The notes below the pieces were generated by a model. The model searched no databases, had not been told where the DNA came from, and saw only the letters and a program-made list of their open reading frames with translations. The translations under genes and the position numbers were made by a program. DNA of 35,431 bases from Streptomyces aurantiacus JA 4570 (GTDB taxonomy: Bacteria; Actinomycetota; Actinomycetes; Streptomycetales; Streptomycetaceae). The stretch is from the NCBI RefSeq assembly GCF_000414115.1, contig NZ_AOPZ01000485.1:1-35431 (forward strand), in the 5' to 3' direction. Of this stretch, positions 25,698 to 33,713 are shown piece after piece (position 1 is the first letter of the stretch; each line of letters starts with the position of its first letter).

Positions 25698-25749
25698 GGT
25701 GTCACACCCCTGGTGTCACACCCCGGTGTCACACCAGTGGCGTCACACC
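25698..25749. repeat. Four GGTGTCACACC palindromes in tandem
   Basis: Perfect 11-bp palindromes at 25698-25708, 25712-25722 and 25725-25735, and a fourth with one change (GGCGTCACACC) at 25739-25749. The spacing is 13-14 bases. The fourth overlaps the stop codon of the sulP gene (25743-25745). They lie between the convergent SDR and sulP genes. Confidence 0.95.
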
Positions 25750-27248
25750 CCCGACGCCACCCGCACCGGCTCCGTGCCGTCCGCGCTGTGCCGCGCCGCC
25801 CAGTTCTCCAGGGAGGTGCGGCAGGCGTGGTCGAGGTGGCGCAGACCCGAGAGGTCGACTTCGATCGGGCGGTCCTGGGGCAGCGCCTCCAGCGCGTCGA
25901 GGATCTTCGGCAGACGCAGGAACGTGGCGTTGCCCGACAGATGGGCGCGGATGGGGCCCGCACCCTTGTCGACGACCTCGATGTGCACGTGCGAGGTCTC
26001 CCACGCCGTCTTGACGACGGCGAGCGCGAGCCCGATGAGCACACCTTCGAACATGCTCACCGACACGATCGCCACGGCCGTCACCACGAGCACGACCGCC
26101 TCGCCCCGGTGCTCGCGCCACAGCCCGGCCACCTGCCGCACGGGCACCAGCTTGCAGCCCGCGTGCACCAGCACGCCCGCGAGCGCGGCGACCGGGATGA
26201 GACCGAGCGCGGCGGGCAGCAGGGCCGCGAACAGCAGCAGCCAGGCGCCGTGCAGGACACGCGACGCCTTCGTACGGGCACCCGCCTGCACGTTGGCCGC
26301 ACTGCGTACGATCACCGCGGTCATCGGCAGGGCGCCGAGGAGCCCGCACACGGTGTTGCCCGCGCCCTGCGCCACCAGCTCCTTGTCGTAGTCCGTACGC
26401 GGACCGTCGTGCAGGCGGTCCACGGCGGCCGCGCTGAACAGGCTCTCCGCGGAGGCGATCAGCGCGAACGCCAGGACCGTGCCGATCGCGCCGACGGTCG
26501 CGAGCTCACCGAAGGCACCGGAGCCGGGCGGCTGCACGGCCTCGATCAGGCCCTGCACCTCGACCGTCGCCACGGGCAGCGAGAACAGCAGGGACAGGCC
26601 GGTGGCCAGGGCGACGGCGGCCAGCGGCGCCGGGATCGTGCGGAGCACGCCGGGCATCCTGCGCCACAGCAGCAGCACCGCGATGGTGCCGGCGCCGAGG
26701 GCGAACGCGGTCAGCGCGCGGCCGGAGCCGAACGTTTCAGCAAGCAGCTCCGGCAGGCCCCCGATCTTCGCGAGCCCACTGGCGGGGGCCTCCCGGTCCG
26801 CCATCGCGTACAGCTGCCCGGCGATCAGGACGAGCCCGATCCCGGCGAGCATGCCCTCGACGACGGCGACGGAGATGGCGCGGAAGAACCGGCCGAGCCG
26901 CAGCGCGCCCATGACGAGCTGGAGCAGGCCCGCGGCAAGCACCAGCGCACCGAGCGCCGCGAGCCCGAACTCCTGCACGGCCTCGTACACGAGGACCGTC
27001 ATACCGGCCGCCGGGCCGCTGACCTGGAGACTGCTGCCGGGCAGCAGCCCGGTGACGAGACCACCGACGATGCCGGTGATCAGCCCCAGTTCCGCGGGCA
27101 CGCCGGACGCGACGGCGACGCCCACGCACAGGGGGAGTGCGACGAGGAAGACCACTATGGAGGCGGTGAGATCGTGCCGCCGGTCTCCGGAGAGCTTCAG
27201 CACCGAACGGGCTCGGTGACGGGAACGGTCGAGAAATCGCTGCTGCAT
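25743..27248 (-). CDS. SulP-family anion transporter with STAS domain
   Basis: The 501-residue protein has about eleven membrane spans (HDLTASIVVFLVALPLCVGVAVASG; GLVTGLLPGSSLQVSGPAAGMTVLV; AIGTVLAFALIASAESLFSAAAVDRLHDGPRTDYDKELVAQGAGN), the classic SulP signature. A C-terminal STAS domain follows (about 400-500; HVHIEVVDKGAGPIRAHLSGNATFL, IEVDLSGLRHLDH). The substrate may be sulfate or bicarbonate; sequence alone does not decide. ATG at 27248 follows AGGAGT; a frame to 27323 is rejected because its extra residues are His/Pro-rich and unlike SulP. A small secreted protein gene lies upstream on the same strand. Confidence 0.9.
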   Translation of the reverse strand: MQQRFLDRSRHRARSVLKLSGDRRHDLTASIVVFLVALPLCVGVAVASGVPAELGLITGIVGGLVTGLLPGSSLQVSGPAAGMTVLVYEAVQEFGLAALGALVLAAGLLQLVMGALRLGRFFRAISVAVVEGMLAGIGLVLIAGQLYAMADREAPASGLAKIGGLPELLAETFGSGRALTAFALGAGTIAVLLLWRRMPGVLRTIPAPLAAVALATGLSLLFSLPVATVEVQGLIEAVQPPGSGAFGELATVGAIGTVLAFALIASAESLFSAAAVDRLHDGPRTDYDKELVAQGAGNTVCGLLGALPMTAVIVRSAANVQAGARTKASRVLHGAWLLLFAALLPAALGLIPVAALAGVLVHAGCKLVPVRQVAGLWREHRGEAVVLVVTAVAIVSVSMFEGVLIGLALAVVKTAWETSHVHIEVVDKGAGPIRAHLSGNATFLRLPKILDALEALPQDRPIEVDLSGLRHLDHACRTSLENWAARHSADGTEPVRVASGV

Positions 27249-27387
27249 GGGGGATGACTCCTGAGCGCCACGGGGGGCGTGTCGGTGCTCGGTGTGACAT
27301 GGATCGGCGTGGTCCGTCGGCACGGCGACGCGGAGAGGCCGCGGGTGCGGGCTCTCTGGGGGCGCGTGCGCCGGCGACGGGCGCCGA

Positions 27388-27747
27388 TCAGCAGCGGAAT
27401 ACCTGGAGCAGGGGCGGCAGTTCGCTGCCCGCGGGTCTGCTCTCGTCGTACGCGACGACGCGGGGGTGGCACGGTGAGGCGGGCACGTCCTGGGCCACGG
27501 GGGCGGCCGGGGTCACGTGGCCGTCGGTGACGGGGCACGCGTGCGGGCGCGCCCTGACCCGCATGTGCTCGGGCGCCGCCTCCGCGCCTCCCGGGGCGCC
27601 GCACGCCGTGTAGGCGACCGGTTCGCCGGTCGGGGCGGTCGCGTGGGCGGTGGGGGCCGGGCCGAAGCACTGCAGGACGACCAGGAGTACGGCGGCCAGT
27701 GCGGTGGGCGCCCACAGGTGGGTGCGCTGTTCGGCCCGTCGGGGCAC
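27388..27747 (-). CDS. Small secreted or membrane protein, unknown function
   Basis: The 119-residue protein has a basic start, one hydrophobic segment (LWAPTALAAVLLVVLQCFG, about 11-29) and a Pro/Ala-rich outer part with several Cys (C47, C70, C92, C119). The GTG start at 27747 follows GGAGGTGA, a good ribosome site. It precedes sulP by 139 bases on the same strand, so co-transcription is possible. It resembles small Streptomyces secreted proteins of no known function. Confidence 0.6.
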   Translation of the reverse strand: MPRRAEQRTHLWAPTALAAVLLVVLQCFGPAPTAHATAPTGEPVAYTACGAPGGAEAAPEHMRVRARPHACPVTDGHVTPAAPVAQDVPASPCHPRVVAYDESRPAGSELPPLLQVFRC

Positions 27748-27887
27748 GTGCTCACCTCCGTGCGCTTAGTTCCATGGTCAAGTGGAAACTTAGGCTACGG
27801 ATGTGTCACGGGGGTGACTTGACGGTGACAATGTGCGGCGTCTCACGCCCTGCGGGGCCATTCCCCAGTCCCGCCCCTTCCCGTAAC

Positions 27888-27974
27888 CAGGGGGCTGCCG
27901 CCACCCAGGGGGCTGCCGCCCCCTGGACCCCGCTATCGGCGCTGCGCGCCTCGTCCTCAAGCGCCGGACGGGCT
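27888..27974 (+). repeat. Duplicated CAGGGGGCTGCCGCC plus dispersed element, copy 3
   Basis: CAGGGGGCTGCCGCC occurs twice (about 27889 and 27906); the second copy forms a GGGGG/CCCCC hairpin. It is followed by the element core at 27934-27974, which matches the copies at 10631 and 20093. It lies between the pcaB stop and the small secreted protein gene. Confidence 0.85.
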
Positions 27975-27996
27975 TGATGGGGCTTGCCCGGCTCGT

Positions 27997-29313
27997 TCAG
28001 CTTCGTCTCAAGGCGCGGTCCGTCAAGGCGCCTGCGCAGCCCGTCCAGTGGGTGGGGTCGGTGAGTTCCGGCCGGGCCGCCTCCGCGGGCAGGGTTGCCG
28101 CGAGGGGGACGCCCTGCTCCCTGGCCCGGCGCGCCGCCTTCGACACCAGGGCGGTCGCCCGTGCCCGGCCCAGCGTCGGTGTCAGTTCCACGACGAGGCG
28201 TTCGGAGACGATCGCGCCGCCGGTGAGGTCGCAGTTGGCGCGCATCCTGTCCGGGTGGACCTGGAGGGACGTGCACAGGTCGGCGGCGTCCCGCGCCGCG
28301 CCCCCGGTCAGCCGCAGCAGGTCCCGCAGGGGCTCCCATTCGGCGTGCCAGGCGCCCGGCGGCCGTTCGTCGGCCGCGGTCAGGGAGGCGAGCAGGGTGG
28401 CGGCGAGGGCGGGGGCGCGGTGGGCCGCCGCGGCGATCAGGGTGGCGCGGACCGGGTTGGCCTTGTGCGGCATCGCGGAGGAGGTGCCCCCGGTGCCTTC
28501 GGAGAGTTCGCCGATCTCCGTGCGGGAGAGCGTGAGGACGTCGGAGGCGAGCTTGCCGAGCGCCCCGGCGGTGAACGCCAGCGCGGCGGCGAGGTCCGCG
28601 ACGGGCGTACGCAGCGTGTGCCACGGCAGTGCGGGCTCGGCGAGCCCCAACTCCCGCGCGTAGGCGGCGACAAGGCCGGGCCCGGAGCCGCCCAGGGCCT
28701 CGGCAACCGCCAACGTCCCCACCGCCCCGCCCAATTGCGCCGGCAGGGCCCCTCGCACCGCCACGACCCGGTCCCGCGCGTCCAGGACCAGGGAACGCCA
28801 CCCCGCCGCCTTGAGGCCGAACGTCGTCGGCGCCGCGTGCTGGGTCAGCGTGCGGCCGGGCAGCACGGTGTCCCGGTGGGCCCGGGCGAGGCGGGCCAAC
28901 TCCCGTTCCACGCGCGCCAGATCCGGCAGGAGCACGTCCAGCGTGCGCGCTGCCACGAGCATCGCCGCCGTGTCCAGGATGTCCTGGCTGGTCGCGCCCC
29001 GGTGGACGTACAGCGCCGCCTCCTCGGGCACCGCCGCCGTCAGGTCCGCCACCAGCGGGATCACCGGATTGCCGCCGCCCCGCGCGCGTACCGCGATGTC
29101 GCGCGCGTCGAAGCGGGCGGCGTCGGCGGCCGCCACGGTGACCGCGGCCGCCGCCGACGCCGGTGCCATGCCCACCGCGGCCTGCGCCCGCGTCAGCGCC
29201 GCCTCCGCGTCCAACAGGGCCTGGAGAAACGCCAGGTCGCCCGTCGCACGCTCCGCGGCCGAGCCCGCCCGCCCCGGCGCCAGCAGACCCACGTCGTGCG
29301 TCTCGCCGCTCAC
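27997..29313 (-). CDS. pcaB: 3-carboxy-cis,cis-muconate cycloisomerase
   Basis: The 438-residue protein is of the fumarase/aspartase superfamily. It has ALYVHRGATSQDILDTA, GRTLTQHAAPTTFGLKAAGW and the signature loop GTGGTSSAMPHKANPVRA with the catalytic Ser. It turns 3-carboxy-cis,cis-muconate into 4-carboxymuconolactone in the protocatechuate branch of the beta-ketoadipate pathway. The GTG start at 29313 overlaps the pcaG stop (GTGA). It is the last gene of the operon: the pcaL gene that usually follows in Streptomyces is not present. Confidence 0.92.
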   Translation of the reverse strand: MSGETHDVGLLAPGRAGSAAERATGDLAFLQALLDAEAALTRAQAAVGMAPASAAAAVTVAAADAARFDARDIAVRARGGGNPVIPLVADLTAAVPEEAALYVHRGATSQDILDTAAMLVAARTLDVLLPDLARVERELARLARAHRDTVLPGRTLTQHAAPTTFGLKAAGWRSLVLDARDRVVAVRGALPAQLGGAVGTLAVAEALGGSGPGLVAAYARELGLAEPALPWHTLRTPVADLAAALAFTAGALGKLASDVLTLSRTEIGELSEGTGGTSSAMPHKANPVRATLIAAAAHRAPALAATLLASLTAADERPPGAWHAEWEPLRDLLRLTGGAARDAADLCTSLQVHPDRMRANCDLTGGAIVSERLVVELTPTLGRARATALVSKAARRAREQGVPLAATLPAEAARPELTDPTHWTGCAGALTDRALRRS

Positions 29314-29870
29314 GGAAACTCCAGGAACACCGTCTCGCCCTCCCCCTGGAGGCGTATGTCGAAGCGGTACGCGCGGTGCGGCCCCGCCTGGGCGAGGAGC
29401 GTCGCCCGGCGCCCCGCGTCCAGGGCCGTGAGCAGGGTGTCGTCGGGTGCGTCGCGTACGTACGCGCGCGTGTACAGGTGGTCCAGGAGACCGCGCGCGA
29501 AGAGGGCGATCGACAGGTAGGGGACGCCGCCGGGCGGGAGTGTGCGGATCGCCCAGTGGCCGTCGGCGTCGGTGGGCACGCGGCCGAAACCCGTGAACGT
29601 GACGCCGTCGCGGCCCGCCGCGAGGCCGGTCACGGGGTCGCGCCGCAGCGAGCCCGGCGCGCCCGTGCGGGAGCCGTCCGGCGCGGGCTGCCAGATCTCC
29701 AGGAGGGCGTCGGGGACGGGCTCTCCGGCGCCGTCGTACACGTATCCGTGGAGCGTGATCGTGTCGGGGCGGGCGAAGGGCGCGATCTCGGCGCCGCCCG
29801 TGGCGGGCAGCGCGTGGCCGTAGAAGGGGCCGATGGTCTGGGAGGGCGTGGGAGCGTGGGGCGTCGTCAC
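29310..29870 (-). CDS. pcaG: Protocatechuate 3,4-dioxygenase alpha subunit
   Basis: The 186-residue intradiol dioxygenase subunit has PSQTIGPFYGHAL, YVYDGAGEPVPDALLEIWQPAPDG and FGRVPTDADGHWAIRTLPPG. The iron-binding Tyr/His residues of the beta subunit are lacking, as expected for the structural alpha subunit. The GTG start at 29870 overlaps the pcaH stop (GTGA). It forms the active-site complex with PcaH. Confidence 0.92.
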   Translation of the reverse strand: MTTPHAPTPSQTIGPFYGHALPATGGAEIAPFARPDTITLHGYVYDGAGEPVPDALLEIWQPAPDGSRTGAPGSLRRDPVTGLAAGRDGVTFTGFGRVPTDADGHWAIRTLPPGGVPYLSIALFARGLLDHLYTRAYVRDAPDDTLLTALDAGRRATLLAQAGPHRAYRFDIRLQGEGETVFLEFP

Positions 29871-30541
29871 CGGGCCCCGCCCTCCTCGAAGAGCGTGGCG
29901 GACGGGCCGTCCAGGACGACGTCCCAGCGGTAGCCGAGCGACCACTCCGGCACCGACAGGTCATGGTCGTACGCGGCCACGAGCCGGGCCCGCGCCGCCT
30001 CGTCGGTGACCGAGTGCAGCACCGGGTCGAGGGCGAGCAGCGGATCGCCGGGGAAGTACATCTGCGTCACCAGGCGCTGCGTGAACGCCCTGCCGAAGAA
30101 GGAGAAATGCAGGTGCGCGGGGCGCCAGGCGTTGTCGTGGTTGCGCCAGGCGTAGGCGCCCGGCCTGATGGTGGTGAAGGTGTACGTGCCGTCGTCGTCG
30201 GTGAGGCAGCGGCCGCAGCCCGTGAAGTTCGGGTCGAGCGGCGCGGGGTGCCGGTCGCGGCGGTGGGCGTATCTGCCCGCCGCGTTCGCCTGCCACAGCT
30301 CCACCAACTGCCCTCTTATGGGACGCCCTTGACGGTCCGTCACCCGCCCGGTGACCGTGATCCGCTCGCCTATCGGATCCCCTCTGTGCTGCCGGGTCAG
30401 ATCGCCGTCGAGCGCCGTGACGTCGGTGGCGCCGAAGACGGGGCCGGTCAGCTCCACGGCCTCGGGGTCACGGACCCGGACGAGCGGGCCGTGCGGAGCG
30501 CGCAGCTTGAGGCTGCGGTAGGGCGGGGGCGAGGGGGTCAT
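29867..30541 (-). CDS. pcaH: Protocatechuate 3,4-dioxygenase beta subunit
   Basis: The 224-residue subunit carries all iron ligands: Tyr in AAGRYAHRRD, Tyr in PGAYAWRN and the two His in WRPAHLHFSFFG. It cleaves protocatechuate between its hydroxyls to give 3-carboxy-cis,cis-muconate with a non-haem Fe(III). ATG at 30541 overlaps the pcaJ stop (ATGA); the frame reaches 30778 but that part is the shadow of pcaJ. pcaF, expected between pcaJ and pcaH in Streptomyces, is absent. Confidence 0.94.
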   Translation of the reverse strand: MTPSPPPYRSLKLRAPHGPLVRVRDPEAVELTGPVFGATDVTALDGDLTRQHRGDPIGERITVTGRVTDRQGRPIRGQLVELWQANAAGRYAHRRDRHPAPLDPNFTGCGRCLTDDDGTYTFTTIRPGAYAWRNHDNAWRPAHLHFSFFGRAFTQRLVTQMYFPGDPLLALDPVLHSVTDEAARARLVAAYDHDLSVPEWSLGYRWDVVLDGPSATLFEEGGAR

Positions 30542-31248
30542 GTGCGGGTGCTCCTCCCTGAGGCGTACGGGGCATGCGGGACCGAAGGCACTCGTGGGGC
30601 GTCGCGCGACCCCGGAATCCGCACCCGCACCTCGGCCGCCGTCCTGGCGACGACCTCGTCGACGCCCACACCCGGCGCGCACTCGGTCAGTTCGAGGCCA
30701 TCGGCGGTGACGTCCAGGACCGCGAGGTCCGTGATGACGCGGTGCACACAGGCCCGGCCGGTCAGCGGCAGATCGCACTCCTCGACGAGCTTCGGGGAGC
30801 CGTCCTTGGCGGTGTGCGTCATCGTCACGATGACCGTCCGGGCGCCGTGCACGAGATCCATCGCGCCGCCGATGCCCGTCACGAGCCGGCCCGGCACCGC
30901 CCAGTTGGCGAGGTCCCCGCGCGCGGAGACCTGCATGGCGCCGAGCACGGCCACGTCGATGTGGCCGCCGCGGATCATCCCGAAGGAGAGCGCGGAGTCG
31001 AAGAACGCGGCGCCGGGCCGGACGGTCACGGTCTCCTTGCTCGCGTTGATCAGGTCGGGGTCCACGGCGTCGGCCGCCGGATACGGGCCCACCCCGAGGA
31101 CGCCGTTCTCGGACTGGACGACCACCTCGACGCCCGGCGGCAGCTGATCGGGGACCAGCGTGGGCAGGCCGATGCCGAGGTTCACGTACTGGCCGTCGCG
31201 CAGTTCGCGGGCCACGCGCGCCGCCATCTGCTCGCGGGTCCAGGCCAT
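30538..31248 (-). CDS. pcaJ: 3-oxoadipate CoA-transferase subunit B
   Basis: The 236-residue protein has YVNLGIGLPTLVPDQL, the catalytic Glu in VVVQSENGVLGVGP (SENG motif) and MIRGGHIDVAVLGAMQVS, all of class I CoA-transferase beta subunits. With PcaI it moves CoA from succinyl-CoA to 3-oxoadipate. The start overlaps the pcaI stop (TGATG). The C-terminal about 20 residues (after VRVRIPGS) are an unusual extension. Confidence 0.92.
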   Translation of the reverse strand: MAWTREQMAARVARELRDGQYVNLGIGLPTLVPDQLPPGVEVVVQSENGVLGVGPYPAADAVDPDLINASKETVTVRPGAAFFDSALSFGMIRGGHIDVAVLGAMQVSARGDLANWAVPGRLVTGIGGAMDLVHGARTVIVTMTHTAKDGSPKLVEECDLPLTGRACVHRVITDLAVLDVTADGLELTECAPGVGVDEVVARTAAEVRVRIPGSRDAPRVPSVPHAPYASGRSTRT

Positions 31249-32003
31249 CAGGCGCTCACCGTCCGCTTCTCGACGCGCTTGTCCGCCGCCTGAGCCGGGC
31301 TCAGCGCCACCACGCGCCGCACGAAGACACCCGGCAGATGCACCGCGTCCGGGTCGATCGCGCCGGGCTCCACCAGCTCCTCCACCTCCGCGAGCGTCAC
31401 CCTCCCGGCCATCGCGGCAAGGGGGTTGAAGTTCCGGCTCGACCGGGCGAACACCAGGTTCCCGTGCCGGTCGCCGCGTGCCGCCCGCACCAGCGCGAAG
31501 TCCGTGCGGATGGCGTGCTCCAGGACGTGCGGGACGCCGTCGAACTCCCGGACCTCCTTGGGCGGCGACGCCACCGTGACCCCGCCCCGGCCGTCGTACC
31601 GCAGCGGAAGGCCGCCCTCCGCCACCTGCGTGCCGACACCGGCCGGGGTGTAGAAGGCGGGGATGCCCGAGCCCCCGGCCCGCAGCCGCTCGGCGAGCGT
31701 GCCCTGCGGGATCAGCTCGACCTCCAGCTCACCGGAGAGGTACTGGCGCGCGAACTCCTTGTTGGCGCCGAAGTACGAAGCCGTCACGCGCGCGATGCGG
31801 CCCGCCGCGAGCAGCACGGCGAGCCCCGTGTCCAGGGCGCCGCAGTTGTTGGAGACGACACGCAGGCCCCCGACACCACGGGCGTGCAGGGCTCCGATCA
31901 GTACGTTCGGCACGCCGCCGAGCCCGAACCCGCCGACGGCGAGGGACGCGCCGTCCGGTACGTCGGCCACCGCGTCCGCGGCCGTCGCGACCACCTTGTC
32001 CAT
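31248..32003 (-). CDS. pcaI: 3-oxoadipate CoA-transferase subunit A
   Basis: The 251-residue protein has VPDGASLAVGGFGLGGVPNVLIGAL (CoA-binding glycine loop), VVSNNCGALDTGLAVLL and ASYFGANKEFARQYLSGELEVELIPQGTLAERLRAGG, typical of the alpha subunit. It is the first gene of the leftward pca operon. Its promoter lies in the 205-base region shared with the divergent pcaV-type gene, so protocatechuate should induce it by releasing that repressor. Confidence 0.93.
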   Translation of the reverse strand: MDKVVATAADAVADVPDGASLAVGGFGLGGVPNVLIGALHARGVGGLRVVSNNCGALDTGLAVLLAAGRIARVTASYFGANKEFARQYLSGELEVELIPQGTLAERLRAGGSGIPAFYTPAGVGTQVAEGGLPLRYDGRGGVTVASPPKEVREFDGVPHVLEHAIRTDFALVRAARGDRHGNLVFARSSRNFNPLAAMAGRVTLAEVEELVEPGAIDPDAVHLPGVFVRRVVALSPAQAADKRVEKRTVSA

Positions 32004-32066
32004 CCGGGCCGGCCTCGTCTCTCCCGCGCCAGGCGCCGTGACCCCGGCGCACCACGCCGGAATTCA

Positions 32067-32078
32067 TCAGCACACTGA
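32067..32078. promoter_or_regulatory. Candidate PcaV operator half-sites in the pcaI/pcaV region
   Basis: TCAG-CACA-CTGA (32067-32078) is a 4-bp dyad with a 4-base spacer. A second TTCAGTGCACCAAC-like site lies at 32163-32176 next to a possible pcaV promoter (TTGAAC at 32137). Both lie where PcaV would block the divergent promoters. The assignment is tentative. Confidence 0.35.
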
Positions 32079-32208
32079 CTACCTATGTGGACCTCGTTTC
32101 ACGCTGCCACCACCGAGTGAAGCTGTCAAGGCACCCTTGAACCAGCCGACTTCCGGCTATTGTTCAGTGCACCAACGAATTGCGTACCGGCACATGTGAG
32201 GAGCAGCC

Positions 32209-32670
32209 ATGGCCGCGGTGGACCTGAGCACCCACCCCGGGCACCTGGCCCGGCGCCTGCAGCAGGCGCACCACCTGCTGTGGAACACGATGGTCTCCGA
32301 GGAGATCACCTCACCGCAGTTCGCGGTCCTCAACGCGCTCGTCGCCGAGCCGGGCCTCGACCAGCGCGGCGTCGGCGAGCGCGTGCTGCTCGACCGCTCC
32401 ACCGTCGCCGACGTCATCGGCAGGCTCACCCGCAGGGGCCTGCTCGACAAGGTCCGTGACCCGCAGGACGGCCGCCGCGCCCTGCTGCGCCCCACGGCCG
32501 AGGGCAAGCGGGTCCACCGCAGGCTGACGACGCGCACGGCGCGGATGAACCAGGTCTTCCTCGCGCCGCTGGGCGACGAGGAGCGGGCGGTGTTCCTCGG
32601 CCTGATGCGGCGGGTCGCCGACGCGGCGGAGCGGCTGCGCGACCCCCTGGCCGAGACCGTCACGCGCTGA
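32209..32670 (+). CDS. pcaV: PcaV-type MarR-family repressor of the beta-ketoadipate pathway
   Basis: The 153-residue winged-helix protein has HPGHLARRLQQAHHLLWNTMVSEEITSPQFAVL, then the DNA-binding part (LDQRGVGERVLLDRSTVADVIGRLTRRGLLDKVRDPQDGRR). It is very like S. coelicolor PcaV, including Arg15, which is reported to be critical for protocatechuate binding. It should repress pcaIJHGB and itself until protocatechuate is present. ATG at 32209 follows GAGGAG. It is divergent from pcaI. Confidence 0.92.
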   Translation: MAAVDLSTHPGHLARRLQQAHHLLWNTMVSEEITSPQFAVLNALVAEPGLDQRGVGERVLLDRSTVADVIGRLTRRGLLDKVRDPQDGRRALLRPTAEGKRVHRRLTTRTARMNQVFLAPLGDEERAVFLGLMRRVADAAERLRDPLAETVTR

Positions 32671-32690
32671 CCTTCACGGCCGTATGACCC

Positions 32691-33665
32691 TCACGCCTTC
32701 GTGAACACCACCCACACCGGGCCCTTCGCGAAGTCCAGCGGCTTGCCCTGGGGCGTGCTGAACTCCGTCCCGTCGTGCGCGGACCCGCGCTCCCACCGCG
32801 CCTCGTAGGAGCGGCCGTCGCGCAGCACCCGGGCCGTGCCCGACCCCACCGTGCGCGTCAGGGGCGAGCTGTTGCCCGAGCGGTCGTGGAAGCGGGAGTC
32901 ACGGATGTCGACGCGCTGGACCACCACCGTCGCGGCACTCAGCGCCTTGCCCGCCGTGGTGCGGGCCGGGGTGCCGTCCATCGCGATGTGCCAGCGGCCC
33001 TCGTACTCGACCCAGGTGAAGGTGAAGCGCGCCGACGGGAAGCGCACCGTGCGCCGGGTCTCGGGGGTGCCGCCGGCCGGGCGCGGGCCGAAGGTGAAGC
33101 CGGTGCTGTCCAGGCCGCTCGCCTCCGGCCGGGCGCCGAGCTCCCCGGGCCGCAGGTAGAGGTTGTGCGGGGCGGGCCTGCCGCCGTCGCGGTAGTACGC
33201 CTTGTCGGGGGCCTTGCCCGGCGGCAGCGGGCGCAGCGGGGCCGCGTCGATCAGCGGAAGGAGCTTGCCCTGCGCGCCGGAGAACGCGAGCGCCGGGCGG
33301 TCGAACTGGCGCAGCAGGTCCAGGTCCGTCTCGCGGGCGCTGCGCACCGGGCCGACGACGGGCGGCGGCTTGGTCGCGTACACCGCCATCAGCCGGCTCA
33401 GGCCCGCCTCCACCTGCTCGACGTACACGACGTCCGCCGCGTCCAGGCCGGTCTGGGGGCGGGCCGGGCCCACATTGTCGATCTTCACGGCGAGCACCCG
33501 GCCGCCGGAGCCGGACCGCTTGCCGTCGCCGTCCCGCCCCGTCTCCAGCGTGCAGCCCGCCGCGAGGACGGCGGCGGCACCGACCGCCGCCACCGCCGAC
33601 ACCACCGTCTTCGCACGCCACACCCGTACCGGCCCCCGCACTCGCCCCCGTGCTTGCGTTCTCAT
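32691..33665 (-). CDS. DUF3048 (YerB-like) lipoprotein
   Basis: The 324-residue protein has a signal peptide with a lipobox ending LAAGC (Cys38), so it is likely membrane-anchored. The outer part has the two DUF3048 blocks: VKIDNVGPARPQTGLDAADVVYVEQVEAGLSRLMAVY, VGPVRSARETDLDLL and FTFTWVEYEGRWHIAMDG, then a C-terminal PVWVVFTKA. The function of the family is unknown; cell-wall or peptidase-like roles have been guessed. ATG at 33665. It is convergent with pcaV (20 bases between) and ends a short leftward pair with the FAD oxidoreductase, 48 bases apart. Confidence 0.88.
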   Translation of the reverse strand: MRTQARGRVRGPVRVWRAKTVVSAVAAVGAAAVLAAGCTLETGRDGDGKRSGSGGRVLAVKIDNVGPARPQTGLDAADVVYVEQVEAGLSRLMAVYATKPPPVVGPVRSARETDLDLLRQFDRPALAFSGAQGKLLPLIDAAPLRPLPPGKAPDKAYYRDGGRPAPHNLYLRPGELGARPEASGLDSTGFTFGPRPAGGTPETRRTVRFPSARFTFTWVEYEGRWHIAMDGTPARTTAGKALSAATVVVQRVDIRDSRFHDRSGNSSPLTRTVGSGTARVLRDGRSYEARWERGSAHDGTEFSTPQGKPLDFAKGPVWVVFTKA

Positions 33666-33713
33666 GCCGGGGATCTACCCCGAACCGGGGACTTCTGAGC
33701 CCGGACCAGGCTC

